Notes: generated from the sequence alone by a model not told the origin. A stretch of 64,000 nt of DNA from Chloroflexota bacterium (GCA_023475345.1 JAMCWD010000025.1:1-64000); one strand, 5' to 3'; positions 24,477 to 33,343 are shown, counted from the first letter of the stretch. Program-made: numbers and translations.

Positions 24477-25694
24477 TTACAACAGTTTCAACTGTTCGTT
24501 GTCCGATTCGTAGCCGGTAACTTTGCCGTAGCGGCCTCCTCCTCCCGAAGCAAGCTCCAGCTTGCCTTCGCGGGCCATTACGATATCTTTTGCGATATCC
24601 CTGCCCACCGCAAACAGCAGCTCTTCGGGAGAGGCTTTATGCAGGACGGCCATCTCGCTTCCGAAACATTCTATAAGCCTCGAATAAAATTTCTCGTTCA
24701 GGCCGGGGACGAAATGGAGAGGGATTTGATAATGATAAGGCGGCCTGTGATCGGGATGGACTGCCCCAGGGTTGTCCTGGATCTGTACAACGCGGTCGTA
24801 AACGCCTGTAACGAAATTCGGAGATACCGCACCGCAGTCGGGGCACGAGAGAACAGGCGGGGGAGCTTCAACGACCCTGCTGCAGTTGTTGCAGAAGCTC
24901 CTGTGATACCTGCCCAGCTTGGGGTCCATGCCGTAATTTGCAACTACTCTTCTGCCGGAACTCCTGTTGAACGCCAGCACCATCTCGCGGAAATTCACCT
25001 TTTCTAGTTCGAGCACGTTGTATTCCCGTGCTATTTTAGGGAGTGAGTGGGCGTCAGAATTGCTGAGGAAAGTTTTCTCGGAAAGCTCGGAGAGATGATC
25101 GGCGATGAATGTGTCTGCGGAAAGGCCCAGCTCGACTGCGCTTATGGATTCGAAATCGTCCCTTCCGAAAAGTTCCGACATCCTTTCGGTAACGTTGCCG
25201 TATGCGCCTTTGTGAGGAGTGAAGACGTGGGCCGGCATCATGACGCCGCCGCAGCGGCGTACTACATCGTAAAGCTCGCCTGCCTGAAGCGACGCCCTCT
25301 GCGATGACAGCTCCATGTTGGTTACATAAGAGGACATGAGATTTGAGAACTCACTTATCTGTGTGAGGAACGGGAAGAAAGAAACCAGGTGGCATGCGCC
25401 CCCTTCTTCCACCGTTTCAAGCTCGCTGCCCGGGATGACCGTTACCCTGTCCCGGTGGAGGAGGCCTCCTTCGGGCAGTTCCATCAATTCGCCGGATTTG
25501 ATAAGCTCCCTTATGTCCATTAAAACGCCGGGGGATGCGCAATCCACGATGCCTATCAGGTCCATGCCTTTTCTTTCAAGGCATTCCTTGATTATGGCGT
25601 CGAAACGAAGAGCGGGCGATGCTGTTATTTTTACCGGTCTATTCCTTGTTGTGCCGCCGATATGTATGTGTAAATCGGCATAGACCGTTTTCAA
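24477..25694 (-). CDS. PHP-domain phosphoesterase, EndoQ-like
   Basis: The 405-residue protein starts with a PHP domain: YADLHIHIGG, then DCASPG, PGSELET, MPAHVFTPHKG and NSDAHSLPKI carry the metal ligands. A zinc finger (CNNCSRVVE...CPDCG, about residues 272-290) and a helix-rich C-terminus with FAVGRDIAKDIV follow. This order matches endonuclease Q, which cleaves DNA at deaminated bases (dU, hypoxanthine) and abasic sites. The start is TTG at 25694: it overlaps the nrdR stop as TTGA and is preceded by CGGAGGA with an eight-base spacer. Location behind nrdR fits a DNA-maintenance unit. EndoQ is best known in archaea and some bacilli; the assignment is strong but not certain. Confidence 0.86.
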   Translation of the reverse strand: MKTVYADLHIHIGGTTRNRPVKITASPALRFDAIIKECLERKGMDLIGIVDCASPGVLMDIRELIKSGELMELPEGGLLHRDRVTVIPGSELETVEEGGACHLVSFFPFLTQISEFSNLMSSYVTNMELSSQRASLQAGELYDVVRRCGGVMMPAHVFTPHKGAYGNVTERMSELFGRDDFESISAVELGLSADTFIADHLSELSEKTFLSNSDAHSLPKIAREYNVLELEKVNFREMVLAFNRSSGRRVVANYGMDPKLGRYHRSFCNNCSRVVEAPPPVLSCPDCGAVSPNFVTGVYDRVVQIQDNPGAVHPDHRPPYHYQIPLHFVPGLNEKFYSRLIECFGSEMAVLHKASPEELLFAVGRDIAKDIVMAREGKLELASGGGGRYGKVTGYESDNEQLKLL

Positions 25695-26176
25695 GATTTT
25701 TTCCTCCGGGACCGGCTCTTTTGCTTTTCTCCTTCAAGTTCCTTGACCTCGTCGAGGAAAAGCTCGATCCTCTGGAACATCTTGTAAACGGATGCGAACC
25801 TCAGGTAAGCCACTTCGTTAAGACGCTTTAGTTTCTCCAGCGTCAGCGCGCCTATTGAAAGCGAGGAGACTTCTTTCTGGCCCATCGCGCGAATTTCATT
25901 TTCGATTTCCAGCGCCATATCTTCGATAGTTTGCTCGTTGATATCGAGGTTGATACACGCCCTGTTCAGGCCGCGAAGTATTTTCCTGCGGTCGAATTTT
26001 TCTTTTTTGCCGGATCTTTTGGAAACCATAATCGTCGGCGGCTTCGGCCGTTCGTAAGTGGTAAAGCGGTGCCCGCATTTCAGGCATTCCCGTCTCCTTC
26101 GAATACAATATCCCGATTCGGTTACCCTCGTATCCAGCACATGAGTTGACAGCGTATTACAACGGGTACAACGCAT
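25691..26176 (-). CDS. nrdR: Transcriptional repressor NrdR
   Basis: NrdR senses ATP/dATP and represses ribonucleotide reductase genes. The 161-residue protein has the N-terminal zinc ribbon (RCTRCNT ... CLKCGHRFTTYE), then the ATP-cone beginning VSKRSGKKEKFDRRKILRGL. The tail ELEGEKQKSRSRRKKS is basic and slightly longer than usual. The likely target is the nearby nrdJ, but I could not pick out a pair of NrdR boxes before that operon by eye. GAGAGGAA precedes the ATG at 26176. An intrinsic terminator separates it from ftsZ, though read-through may occur. Confidence 0.96.
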   Translation of the reverse strand: MRCTRCNTLSTHVLDTRVTESGYCIRRRRECLKCGHRFTTYERPKPPTIMVSKRSGKKEKFDRRKILRGLNRACINLDINEQTIEDMALEIENEIRAMGQKEVSSLSIGALTLEKLKRLNEVAYLRFASVYKMFQRIELFLDEVKELEGEKQKSRSRRKKS

Positions 26177-26192
26177 GATTATTTCCTCTCAT

Positions 26193-26226
26193 AAAAATCC
26201 CCCGGCCGTGCAGAACAGCCGGGGGA
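26193..26226 (-). terminator. Intrinsic terminator after ftsZ
   Basis: A 9-bp GC-rich stem (TCCCCCGGC / GCCGGGGGA) is followed on the minus strand by TTTTT. It lies between ftsZ and nrdR and overlaps the nrdR leader, so it may attenuate rather than fully stop transcription. Confidence 0.8.
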
Positions 26227-26257
26227 GAATATACGGGTTTGTTATTTTAATTCAGTT

Positions 26258-27445
26258 TTATCTTTCTCCCCTGCGGCGCAGTATTGCCGGTATTTCCAGG
26301 TCTTCCATCTGGGAAGGCTTGAATTCGACGAATTCGGTTTTAACTTCAAGCTGGGGCTTTACGACTTTTTCGGGTATGGGCACTGTTGTATCCCCCAGGA
26401 TAGTGAAGCCCGTAGCGATAACGGTCAGGCGGACCTTGTCGGCCATGGCTTCGTCTTCAACGAGGCCGAAGATGATCTTGGCGTCGGGATCGACGGCCTG
26501 CTGTATGATGCTTGCGGCTTCGTTGACTTCGGTGAGGGAAAGTTCGGGGCCGCCTGTTATGTTGAACAGGACGCCCTTCGCCCCGTCGATGCTGGCTTCA
26601 AGGAGCGGGCTGGATATAGCCATCTTGGCGGCTTCGACCGCGCGGCCTTCGCCGGAAGCGATGCCGATGCCCATAAGGGCGGAACCTGCATTGACCATGA
26701 TTGTCTGTATATCGGCAAAGTCAACGTTGATTTTGCCTGGAACGGTGATGATGTCCGAGATGCCCTGCACGCCGTGGCGCAAAATGTCGTCCGCTACAGA
26801 GAAAGCATCAAGTATGGGGGTTTTCTTGTCAACCACATAAAGGAGGCGGTCGTTCGGGATAACGATTAAAGTATCGACCCTTTCGCTGAGTTCCCTGATG
26901 CCTTTTTCTCCAACGTTCATGCGGGAGCGGCCTTCGAAGCTGAAAGGCTTGGTAACGACTGCGACGGATAAAGCGCCGACCTGCCGGGCAAGTTCCGCGA
27001 CTATCGGAGCCGCGCCTGTGCCCGTGCCGCCGCCCATTCCTGCGGCGATAAATACCATGTCGGATTCCTGGAGAGCCGCAAGGACTTCATCCGCATTTTC
27101 TTCTATCGCCTGCCTGCCCACATCCGGGTCGGAACCTGCGCCTAGGCCTTTTGTAGTATTTCCGCCTATATGGATCCTTTTATCGGCTTCGCAAAGGAAC
27201 AATGCCTGCGCGTCCGTATTTATCGCGATGAATTCAACGCCCTTCAAGCCGCTGGCGATCATCCTGCTTACGGCATTACAACCGGCTCCGCCGACTCCGA
27301 CTACTTTCAGTCCGGCGAACTGTTCAATTTTTTCTCTTTCGAGTTCGGGCATAATGCGCGGTTTCAAATCCAGTTTGTGTTTCTCTTCAGGCATTTTGAG
27401 GCCTCCTTCTTCATTTATCAATTCTTGTTCAAACATATCGCTCAT
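26258..27445 (-). CDS. ftsZ: Cell division protein FtsZ
   Basis: FtsZ is the tubulin-like GTPase of the division ring. The product has VVGVGGAGCNAV near residue 49, INTDAQAL, the GGGTGTGAAP signature, and NVDFADIQTIM for the T7 loop region. A conserved C-terminal peptide (DLEIPAILRRRGER) should bind FtsA. Two starts are possible: the ATG at 27445, which overlaps the ftsA stop as ATGA, and the ATG at 27394, which has a better AAGGAGG site with a seven-base spacer. The shorter form has 378 residues. It is directly downstream of ftsA, the usual bacterial order. Confidence 0.97.
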   Translation of the reverse strand: MSDMFEQELINEEGGLKMPEEKHKLDLKPRIMPELEREKIEQFAGLKVVGVGGAGCNAVSRMIASGLKGVEFIAINTDAQALFLCEADKRIHIGGNTTKGLGAGSDPDVGRQAIEENADEVLAALQESDMVFIAAGMGGGTGTGAAPIVAELARQVGALSVAVVTKPFSFEGRSRMNVGEKGIRELSERVDTLIVIPNDRLLYVVDKKTPILDAFSVADDILRHGVQGISDIITVPGKINVDFADIQTIMVNAGSALMGIGIASGEGRAVEAAKMAISSPLLEASIDGAKGVLFNITGGPELSLTEVNEAASIIQQAVDPDAKIIFGLVEDEAMADKVRLTVIATGFTILGDTTVPIPEKVVKPQLEVKTEFVEFKPSQMEDLEIPAILRRRGER

Positions 27446-28647
27446 AAAAGCCCCCGATCCAGAACTTTTTTTACGGCGTCAACAAGGGCTGGAAACCCTT
27501 TCTGTTCGCCTTTTTTCCTTTCGATATTACCGAAAGCCAGAAGCCCCAGCGCCGAATGCAGGCCTGGATTTTCCAGCAAGCCCGGACGGGCCCTGATGCC
27601 GGAAGAAACTGCCAGCCTGACGGACATCTCGAGATCCCTTTCCATCAGGGCTACCAGCCCCCGGATCTGGGAACCGCCCCCGCTTAATACAAGCGTCTCC
27701 GGCACTGCAGATTCTGTTCTATAAGCATCCAACTTCTCCTTCACCCAGTCTATAATATCCCTCAGGCGGGCTTCTATCACCTCGGAAATCTCGAAGTTGG
27801 TAACCTTTGAATTCGAAAGGTTCACCTCGGCTTCCTTGCTTATAGCGCCCGGGAAGGCATACCCGTTTTCTTTTTTGATTTTCTCTGCCTCTGGATATGT
27901 TATCTTGAAATAACTTGCTATATCTCTTGAGATGCTTTCGCCTCCGACCATTATATGGTCGGCGTCCGTGAGCCATTCGTTCTGGAAAATCGCCGACTGG
28001 GCGATATCTGCCCCGATATCCAGCAGAAGCGCACCTTTTTTCTTTTCCTCCGGGGTCAGCACGACGAGGCCTTCGGCAAGCATCTGGTAAACCGGGATAC
28101 AACTGTCCACATCAAGCCCTGCCATCTCAAGGACCCTGTTGTAGTTTTTCAGGGTGTTGGTAACGCCTGTGATCAGGTTGGTCAATACGCCGAGCCTGCC
28201 GCCGGTCATGCCGATGGGGTTTGTTATGCCCTCCCGGTCATCGACGATGAAACCGATGGGCAGGGGATGGATAATCTTCCGGTCGCTGGGCACGCCTATC
28301 TGGCTGACGGCCTTCATGACGCGATCTATGTCGGTCTTTGTAATGCTGTGTCCGGTCGAGCTTACAGGCACGGAAACGCATTTTCTGAAATAAGATATCT
28401 GGGAGCCGGTAACCCCCATGTAAACTGAACTGATCCTGAAATCGACCATGCTTTCGGCCGCAACAACAGCCGCGGCGACGGAGTTCGCAGCCGTTTTGAG
28501 ATCGACCACCTGGCCTTTCTGGAATCCTATGGTGGGACTTATGCCGTAGCCTATGACTTCAATGTCATGCCCACGCCCGGCCTCGCCGACAAGGCATACT
28601 ATCTTGCTGCCCCCCAGGTCTATGATAGAAATTAATTCACTTCTCAT
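27442..28647 (-). CDS. ftsA: Cell division protein FtsA
   Basis: FtsA is the actin-like membrane tether of FtsZ. The 401-residue product begins SELISIIDLGGSKIVCLVGE (phosphate-1 motif). It has the SHS2/1C domain, LLLDIGADIAQSAIF (phosphate-2), and LVLSGGGSQIRGL (adenosine motif). The extreme C-terminus is KKVLDRGLL, a short and weak version of the usual amphipathic membrane helix. I use the ATG at 28647; a TTG at 28656 is in frame. No strong ribosome site is visible. Upstream about 220 bases separate it from the divergent zincin gene and contain a perfect TTGTTAACAA palindrome at 28778-28787 of unknown use. Confidence 0.93.
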   Translation of the reverse strand: MRSELISIIDLGGSKIVCLVGEAGRGHDIEVIGYGISPTIGFQKGQVVDLKTAANSVAAAVVAAESMVDFRISSVYMGVTGSQISYFRKCVSVPVSSTGHSITKTDIDRVMKAVSQIGVPSDRKIIHPLPIGFIVDDREGITNPIGMTGGRLGVLTNLITGVTNTLKNYNRVLEMAGLDVDSCIPVYQMLAEGLVVLTPEEKKKGALLLDIGADIAQSAIFQNEWLTDADHIMVGGESISRDIASYFKITYPEAEKIKKENGYAFPGAISKEAEVNLSNSKVTNFEISEVIEARLRDIIDWVKEKLDAYRTESAVPETLVLSGGGSQIRGLVALMERDLEMSVRLAVSSGIRARPGLLENPGLHSALGLLAFGNIERKKGEQKGFPALVDAVKKVLDRGLL

Positions 28648-28865
28648 AATCAGCAACTTTTTATAAAGTCAGGAAGCTAAATTCTTCCTCCACAATCTGA
28701 ACTCCTCTTGCATTAAAATAATAGCTCAGATTTCTTTGATTTTATTAAATTTTTCGGTTCATTGAAATAGTAACAATTTGTTAACAATTTTAATACTTCC
28801 GGCGGTTGCCGGTTATGGTAAAATTATCCTGGTAGCCTTATATTGTTTAATAAGGAGATATTCGC

Positions 28866-30722
28866 ATGGATATCAAGAAACCGGGGATAGATCCGTCGGC
28901 AAGTCCAGTTCAAAAGCTGGTGTACAACATCAAAGAAAAGATGAAGCCGAAGGATGTCCTGCCTTTAAACGAGGACAGATATACTTCCAGAAGCGAGCGC
29001 GTGGTTAAAAATGTCCAGAGGCAGTTCTTGAACCAGGCGGTTCCGGTAATTAAAACGGGGACGGCGGCATGGGTTGGCATGGCAACGGGACTGGCTGTCG
29101 GATGCGCGATCCTGGCAGGCCCGCTGGTTTGTGCCGTTCTTGCAGGCGGTGGAGCCATGGCGGCCATCGGCCTTGATAAGTTTCACGTACCGGAAAAAGT
29201 AGGGGCGGCTGTGAAAGCGGGCGTAGGGAAAGCCGTGGACACCGTTAAGGACGCCGCAGGCCACATGGGACGCACTCTTAAAAACATTATCAACGCGGTT
29301 AAAAAAGAAAAAGCGGCAACAATTTCTACAGAAGGAAAAAGCGAAGTTAAAGCCGGGAGCATCAGCACGAAAGTTATAAAGGGAGCAGCTCCGGCGAGAG
29401 AAGGGACAGGCAAAGCCGAAAAGGCTGAAAAAGAAAAGCCCAAATCTACGGCGGGCAAGCTCCTCGGGACTATCGGCAAAGGTTTCGGGGCCGTCGGCAA
29501 GGGGATGAAGGCTATCCCTCGTTTCCTTTACCCGTCAATCGAGAACGCCACCGGTGCAGAGAAAGAATTGATCCTCAAAACTCTTGACGAGATGCCGCTT
29601 CGGACCGTTACGAGCACTTACAAGATCGCCGTGAATCCTGATCTTGCGACCAAATACAACGCTTCGGGCATGGCCCGCAACTCGTTATTCGCCAACATGA
29701 TAGAACTGGACAAAGGGTCGATGGCGGTTGACGAGTTCAACAAGGGCGTGGTTATTCACGAGCTGGGTCACACCAAGGATTTCAACGAAGGCCTGATGCA
29801 GGTTACCAACCCGAGCCTGAAAGGCCCGTGGGGCAAAGGGCCTTACGTGTATGACCAGTGGATTGATGCATCTCCGAATTCCACGTATGCTTCGACGAAT
29901 CACTGGGAAGATTTCGCACAGAGCCATAAATTTTATCATATGCACCCGGAAGAACTGAAGGCGACGAATCCTGAAAAATATGCCGCAATGCAAAAGCTGA
30001 ACGAGCCGAACCTTTACGACAAGGTGATGGATCACAAACCCATAAGGGATGCAGGCAAAGCTATAAGCGAAGCCATCGATAAAGTCCCGTACCTCCGCAC
30101 CGGTCTGGAATGGCTCGGCGCCGTAACCGGCCCGCTTACACTGAGGGCAGGCGCAGTCAAGTATGAGAAGGGTGTTATTGAAAACGACGAGAAGAAAAAG
30201 TTCGATGGCAAGATGGATATGGCGAAGGGTGCCGTTTACACCATGAGAGCGACCGCGCCTGCAGGTGTTGCATTGAGCCTGACCCACTGGATACTGGGCC
30301 GCAGGATCAAAAACGGCAAGATGACAGCGGAAAAAGCTTCCCGCATAGCGAACGCGGTTCTTGCCGTTGCGACAGGCCCGGTAGGCACCACGGCTTATGT
30401 CGCGATGCAGGAGCTTTCAAAGCCCGAGCCGTCGAAAGGCCCGTACAAGCCACACAAGCTGAAGGGCGAAAAGCTGAGGACATCAGACAAGGCGTTCATC
30501 GCCAAGGTCGGCGGCGGGGCAGTGATAGGCGGCGCTGCAGGGACTTTTGCAGGTCTTAAAGGCGGCGTCATTGCCGGAGCCGCTCTCGGCGGCCTGGTCG
30601 GAGGCCCCGTGGGAGCAGGTGTCGGCGCAGTTGCCGGGGGAGTTCTCGGCGTGCTTTCCGGTTCTTATGCAGGGGCGAAAGTCGGCGCGGAAATAGGCCG
30701 TTCAATTCACGACGGCAAATAA
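28866..30722 (+). CDS. Zincin metallopeptidase with glycine-zipper ends and N-terminal tag
   Basis: I do not recognise the full architecture of this 618-residue protein. Residues 1-60 are flexible and contain MDIKKPG (1-7) and DRYTSRS (37-43), motifs shared with the PLD-like and GH57 proteins. Residues 61-103 form a Gly/Ala-rich hydrophobic stretch. Residues 110-210 are basic and low-complexity. The central domain has HELGH (H298, E299, H302) and a downstream HWEDFAQS with E348, the spacing of gluzincin-type toxins such as the anthrax lethal factor family. Residues 548-615 are a long glycine zipper that could insert in membranes. There is no Sec signal. It is followed after 30 bases by the GH57 gene. 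A secreted or injected protease is inference. Confidence 0.8.
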   Translation: MDIKKPGIDPSASPVQKLVYNIKEKMKPKDVLPLNEDRYTSRSERVVKNVQRQFLNQAVPVIKTGTAAWVGMATGLAVGCAILAGPLVCAVLAGGGAMAAIGLDKFHVPEKVGAAVKAGVGKAVDTVKDAAGHMGRTLKNIINAVKKEKAATISTEGKSEVKAGSISTKVIKGAAPAREGTGKAEKAEKEKPKSTAGKLLGTIGKGFGAVGKGMKAIPRFLYPSIENATGAEKELILKTLDEMPLRTVTSTYKIAVNPDLATKYNASGMARNSLFANMIELDKGSMAVDEFNKGVVIHELGHTKDFNEGLMQVTNPSLKGPWGKGPYVYDQWIDASPNSTYASTNHWEDFAQSHKFYHMHPEELKATNPEKYAAMQKLNEPNLYDKVMDHKPIRDAGKAISEAIDKVPYLRTGLEWLGAVTGPLTLRAGAVKYEKGVIENDEKKKFDGKMDMAKGAVYTMRATAPAGVALSLTHWILGRRIKNGKMTAEKASRIANAVLAVATGPVGTTAYVAMQELSKPEPSKGPYKPHKLKGEKLRTSDKAFIAKVGGGAVIGGAAGTFAGLKGGVIAGAALGGLVGGPVGAGVGAVAGGVLGVLSGSYAGAKVGAEIGRSIHDGK

Positions 30723-30752
30723 AATAATCCAGATTTTATCCGGAGGATGAAT

Positions 30753-33194
30753 ATGGACTCGATAAAAAAAGTTGGCTTTACAACGGCTGAGACACAGGGG
30801 AAGCAGGCTGTTCCGAATACGGGGGTCAGGGCGGAAGAAACCCGTGAGGTGAGCGGGGACACGTTTACTAAAAGCTCGAAAGAAGCAGGGTCCCTCAGTT
30901 CCCCCGGAAAGACGATGCATACTGCGACAGCCGCCCCGGCAAGAGGCGGAGCCGATTCACAGCGCGCCCCTCAAAAATATCTCAACATCTTCTGGAACCA
31001 GCACCAGCCCTATTACAAGGACGAAGTCAACGACTGCTTCACGACGCCGTGGGTCCGCCTCCATTCGACAAAAGATTATTACGATATGGCGGCCGTCCTT
31101 GATAATTACCCGAACGTCCATGCAACGATAAACCTGTCAAGTTCGCTTTTGCGCCAGGTCGTCGATTATACCGATAAGCTTCACGACTTCGCCGATGTCA
31201 AAAGCCCGAATTACGGCAAGATTTCAGCGTATCCCGAAGGCCATGTGGACCGCTACATGGATCTCTTGGTCAAGCCTGTCGATAAGTGGAGCGTGGAAGA
31301 TAAGCAGTTTGCGCGCGACAGGTTCTTCGACGCCGACTATAAAGGCCAGATCGAGCAACAGGCCGGGTATAAATATTTATATGACAAAAGGGCCAAAGGC
31401 CTTGAATATACCGACCAGGATTTCAGAGATCTTAAAGTATGGTTCAACCTTGCATGGATGGATCACATGTTCCTGGAAAAGCCTGTGGAGCTTATAGGCG
31501 ATAAGATCGACGGGACTCCCATGGACAAGGAATACGTCGAAGACACAGCGGCCGTTATGCGCAAGGGATACCTGGGAGGCTACGGCAATTCAGGCTTCAC
31601 CGAGCAGGACGCCATAAGGCTTGCCATGGATCAATACAAGATCATGAAGTTCGTCATACCCGTCCACCGCCACATGCAGAATAAAATAGCGCCCGACGGG
31701 AACCCCCAGGTGGAAGTGGTAACAACGCCTTTCTATCACCCGATCCTCCCGCTGGTAAACAACCTCGGGAAAGCAGGCGCTGAAGCCAATCCCGGCATGT
31801 CCCAGCCGGCTGATAAAATAGCCGCCCCGGAAGATGCCGACGCACAGGTCGCCAAAGGAGCCGAACTGTACAAAAGCCTCTTCGGCCATTACCCGAAAGG
31901 GATGTGGCCCGGTGAAGGCTCTGTATCCGAAGATGTTATAAAGGCCTTCCAAAACAACGGCATCAAGTGGATCGCATCCGGCAATGAAGTGGCCATGAAA
32001 AGCGGCAATCACGGCGATACGGGCCTGTTGTACCGGGTGGATAAAGATTCGAAATATCTCGACAAAGACGGCGCAGGCGGAGCTACCGACAATACCGATG
32101 CCATGAGCATGGTATTCAGGAGCATGCATGACCGGGTAGGTTTCGATTACGGCGGGCTTTACGGGCGTAAGGACGGGGCCGATGCCGCGTGGGATTTCAT
32201 AGACAGGGCGAAGGCATGGTCTCATTCAAACGGCGTCCCCGACAGTGAGGACTGCCTTATAACGAACATGGCCGACGGTGAAAACTGCTGGCAGAATTAC
32301 ACCAACGACGGGCACGATTTTCTCGAGGCCCTTTACGGCGCGCTCAATGATGAAAGCTGCGGGATCAAGACGACTACGCCTTCCGCATATACAAAAGATC
32401 ATCCCATCGACAAGCAGTGGGAACTGGAGCCTCTTGCATCAGGCTCGTGGGTCGGCGGAGATTTCTCAACATGGCTCGGCGAGACCGCCGAAAACGACGC
32501 GTGGGCAAGGTTGAATGAAACCCGCGACGCCTTAGTCGAAGCAAAAGTTCCCCAGCCGCCTTCACGGAGCGAATGTCCCGATCCCGCAAAGGATCGCAAG
32601 GGCTACTTTGTCTGGAAAGCCTGGGAATCCATATACGCCGCCGAAGGGAGCGACTGGTTCTGGTGGTACGGGAACGACCAGGGCGATAACAGCACGTCTG
32701 ACGCCAAGTTCAGCGAGACCCAGAGGACACATCTCGTCAACAGCTACGTCTTCGCGCAGAAGGCGGGCTTCGATGTGGAATACCCGGCGAAGGCGAAGCT
32801 CCCGCTTGACGCTTCAAACGTTGAGATCCAGGTCCCGCCGGTTACCAGGAATCCCAATGCCGAGCCGCCCGTCATCACCCCCGACGGCAAAAAGAAAACA
32901 GTGCTTTCAATCGATGCATTCATGGATAAAAAAGACCCCGGCGGTATAGCAGGGCTGACGGTCGATCTCAGGCCGCTGGGCGGGGCCGAAAAAGTCCCCA
33001 TGGTGAAAGACGAGAAGACAGTGAAATATGTCGTTAAGGCTTCCGCCGCCCCCGGCACCGAAGTCGGTGAAAAGCTCCTCAAGATAACCGCGGTAAGCAC
33101 CACAGGCGCGAAGAGCACCGACTTCATCAATGTAATCGTCGATAAGGAACTGACGATGGGAGACAGCGAGATCCCGTCATATATAGCGAAATAG
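30753..33194 (+). CDS. Glycoside hydrolase family 57 protein with N-terminal tag
   Basis: The 813-residue protein contains a GH57 catalytic region (amylopullulanase/alpha-amylase-like). It opens at about residue 76 with NIFWNQHQPYYKD and TPWVRLHSTKDYYDM. The nucleophile region is MWPGEGSVSEDVIKAF, and ADGENCWQNY with NDGHDFLEALY comes later. The segment after about residue 690 looks like a beta-sandwich (LSIDAFMDKKDPGG to the end). Residues 1-75 are disordered, carry no Sec signal, and show MDSIKKVGF (1-9) and DTFTKSS (36-42), shared with two other proteins here. The start is the ATG at 30753, six bases after GGAGG; the ATG at 30747 touches the ribosome site. Substrate is probably an alpha-glucan. 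Confidence 0.88.
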   Translation: MDSIKKVGFTTAETQGKQAVPNTGVRAEETREVSGDTFTKSSKEAGSLSSPGKTMHTATAAPARGGADSQRAPQKYLNIFWNQHQPYYKDEVNDCFTTPWVRLHSTKDYYDMAAVLDNYPNVHATINLSSSLLRQVVDYTDKLHDFADVKSPNYGKISAYPEGHVDRYMDLLVKPVDKWSVEDKQFARDRFFDADYKGQIEQQAGYKYLYDKRAKGLEYTDQDFRDLKVWFNLAWMDHMFLEKPVELIGDKIDGTPMDKEYVEDTAAVMRKGYLGGYGNSGFTEQDAIRLAMDQYKIMKFVIPVHRHMQNKIAPDGNPQVEVVTTPFYHPILPLVNNLGKAGAEANPGMSQPADKIAAPEDADAQVAKGAELYKSLFGHYPKGMWPGEGSVSEDVIKAFQNNGIKWIASGNEVAMKSGNHGDTGLLYRVDKDSKYLDKDGAGGATDNTDAMSMVFRSMHDRVGFDYGGLYGRKDGADAAWDFIDRAKAWSHSNGVPDSEDCLITNMADGENCWQNYTNDGHDFLEALYGALNDESCGIKTTTPSAYTKDHPIDKQWELEPLASGSWVGGDFSTWLGETAENDAWARLNETRDALVEAKVPQPPSRSECPDPAKDRKGYFVWKAWESIYAAEGSDWFWWYGNDQGDNSTSDAKFSETQRTHLVNSYVFAQKAGFDVEYPAKAKLPLDASNVEIQVPPVTRNPNAEPPVITPDGKKKTVLSIDAFMDKKDPGGIAGLTVDLRPLGGAEKVPMVKDEKTVKYVVKASAAPGTEVGEKLLKITAVSTTGAKSTDFINVIVDKELTMGDSEIPSYIAK

Positions 33195-33217
33195 AATCTA
33201 AATCTTGGCAGGCGTTC

Positions 33218-33245
33218 AAAAAGCGGGCACGCAAGCCCGCTTTTT
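33218..33245 (+). terminator. Intrinsic terminator after GH57 gene
   Basis: A perfect 11-bp stem (AAAAAGCGGGC / GCCCGCTTTTT) with a six-base loop lies 23 bases after the GH57 stop. It ends the zincin-GH57 operon. Confidence 0.93.
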
Positions 33246-33287
33246 AGTTTACCCCTCATGCCCGATGAATTTTATTGTCCGATGGAT

Positions 33288-33343
33288 CGTCATTCCTGCG
33301 AAGGCAGGAATCTAGTGCAGTAATGTGAGCTTCAGCTTCAAAC
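33288..33343 (+). repeat. Dispersed palindromic repeat, copy 1
   Basis: This 56-base unit starts with the palindromic CATTCCTGCGAAGGCAGGAAT core and is about 93% identical to a second copy 108 bases downstream. The core is of the type that gives runs of VIPAQAGIQ or CLRRNDE when mis-translated, known as a scattered repeat in many bacterial genomes. Confidence 0.85.

Noticed and set aside
28778-28787. TTGTTAACAA palindrome as a defined operator
   Set aside because: It is a perfect palindrome in a divergent promoter region, but too short and AT-rich to assign a regulator.
28866-33194. Polymorphic toxin-immunity locus
   Set aside because: The zincin has toxin-like features, but no small immunity gene, PAAR/VgrG or two-partner export gene is adjacent.
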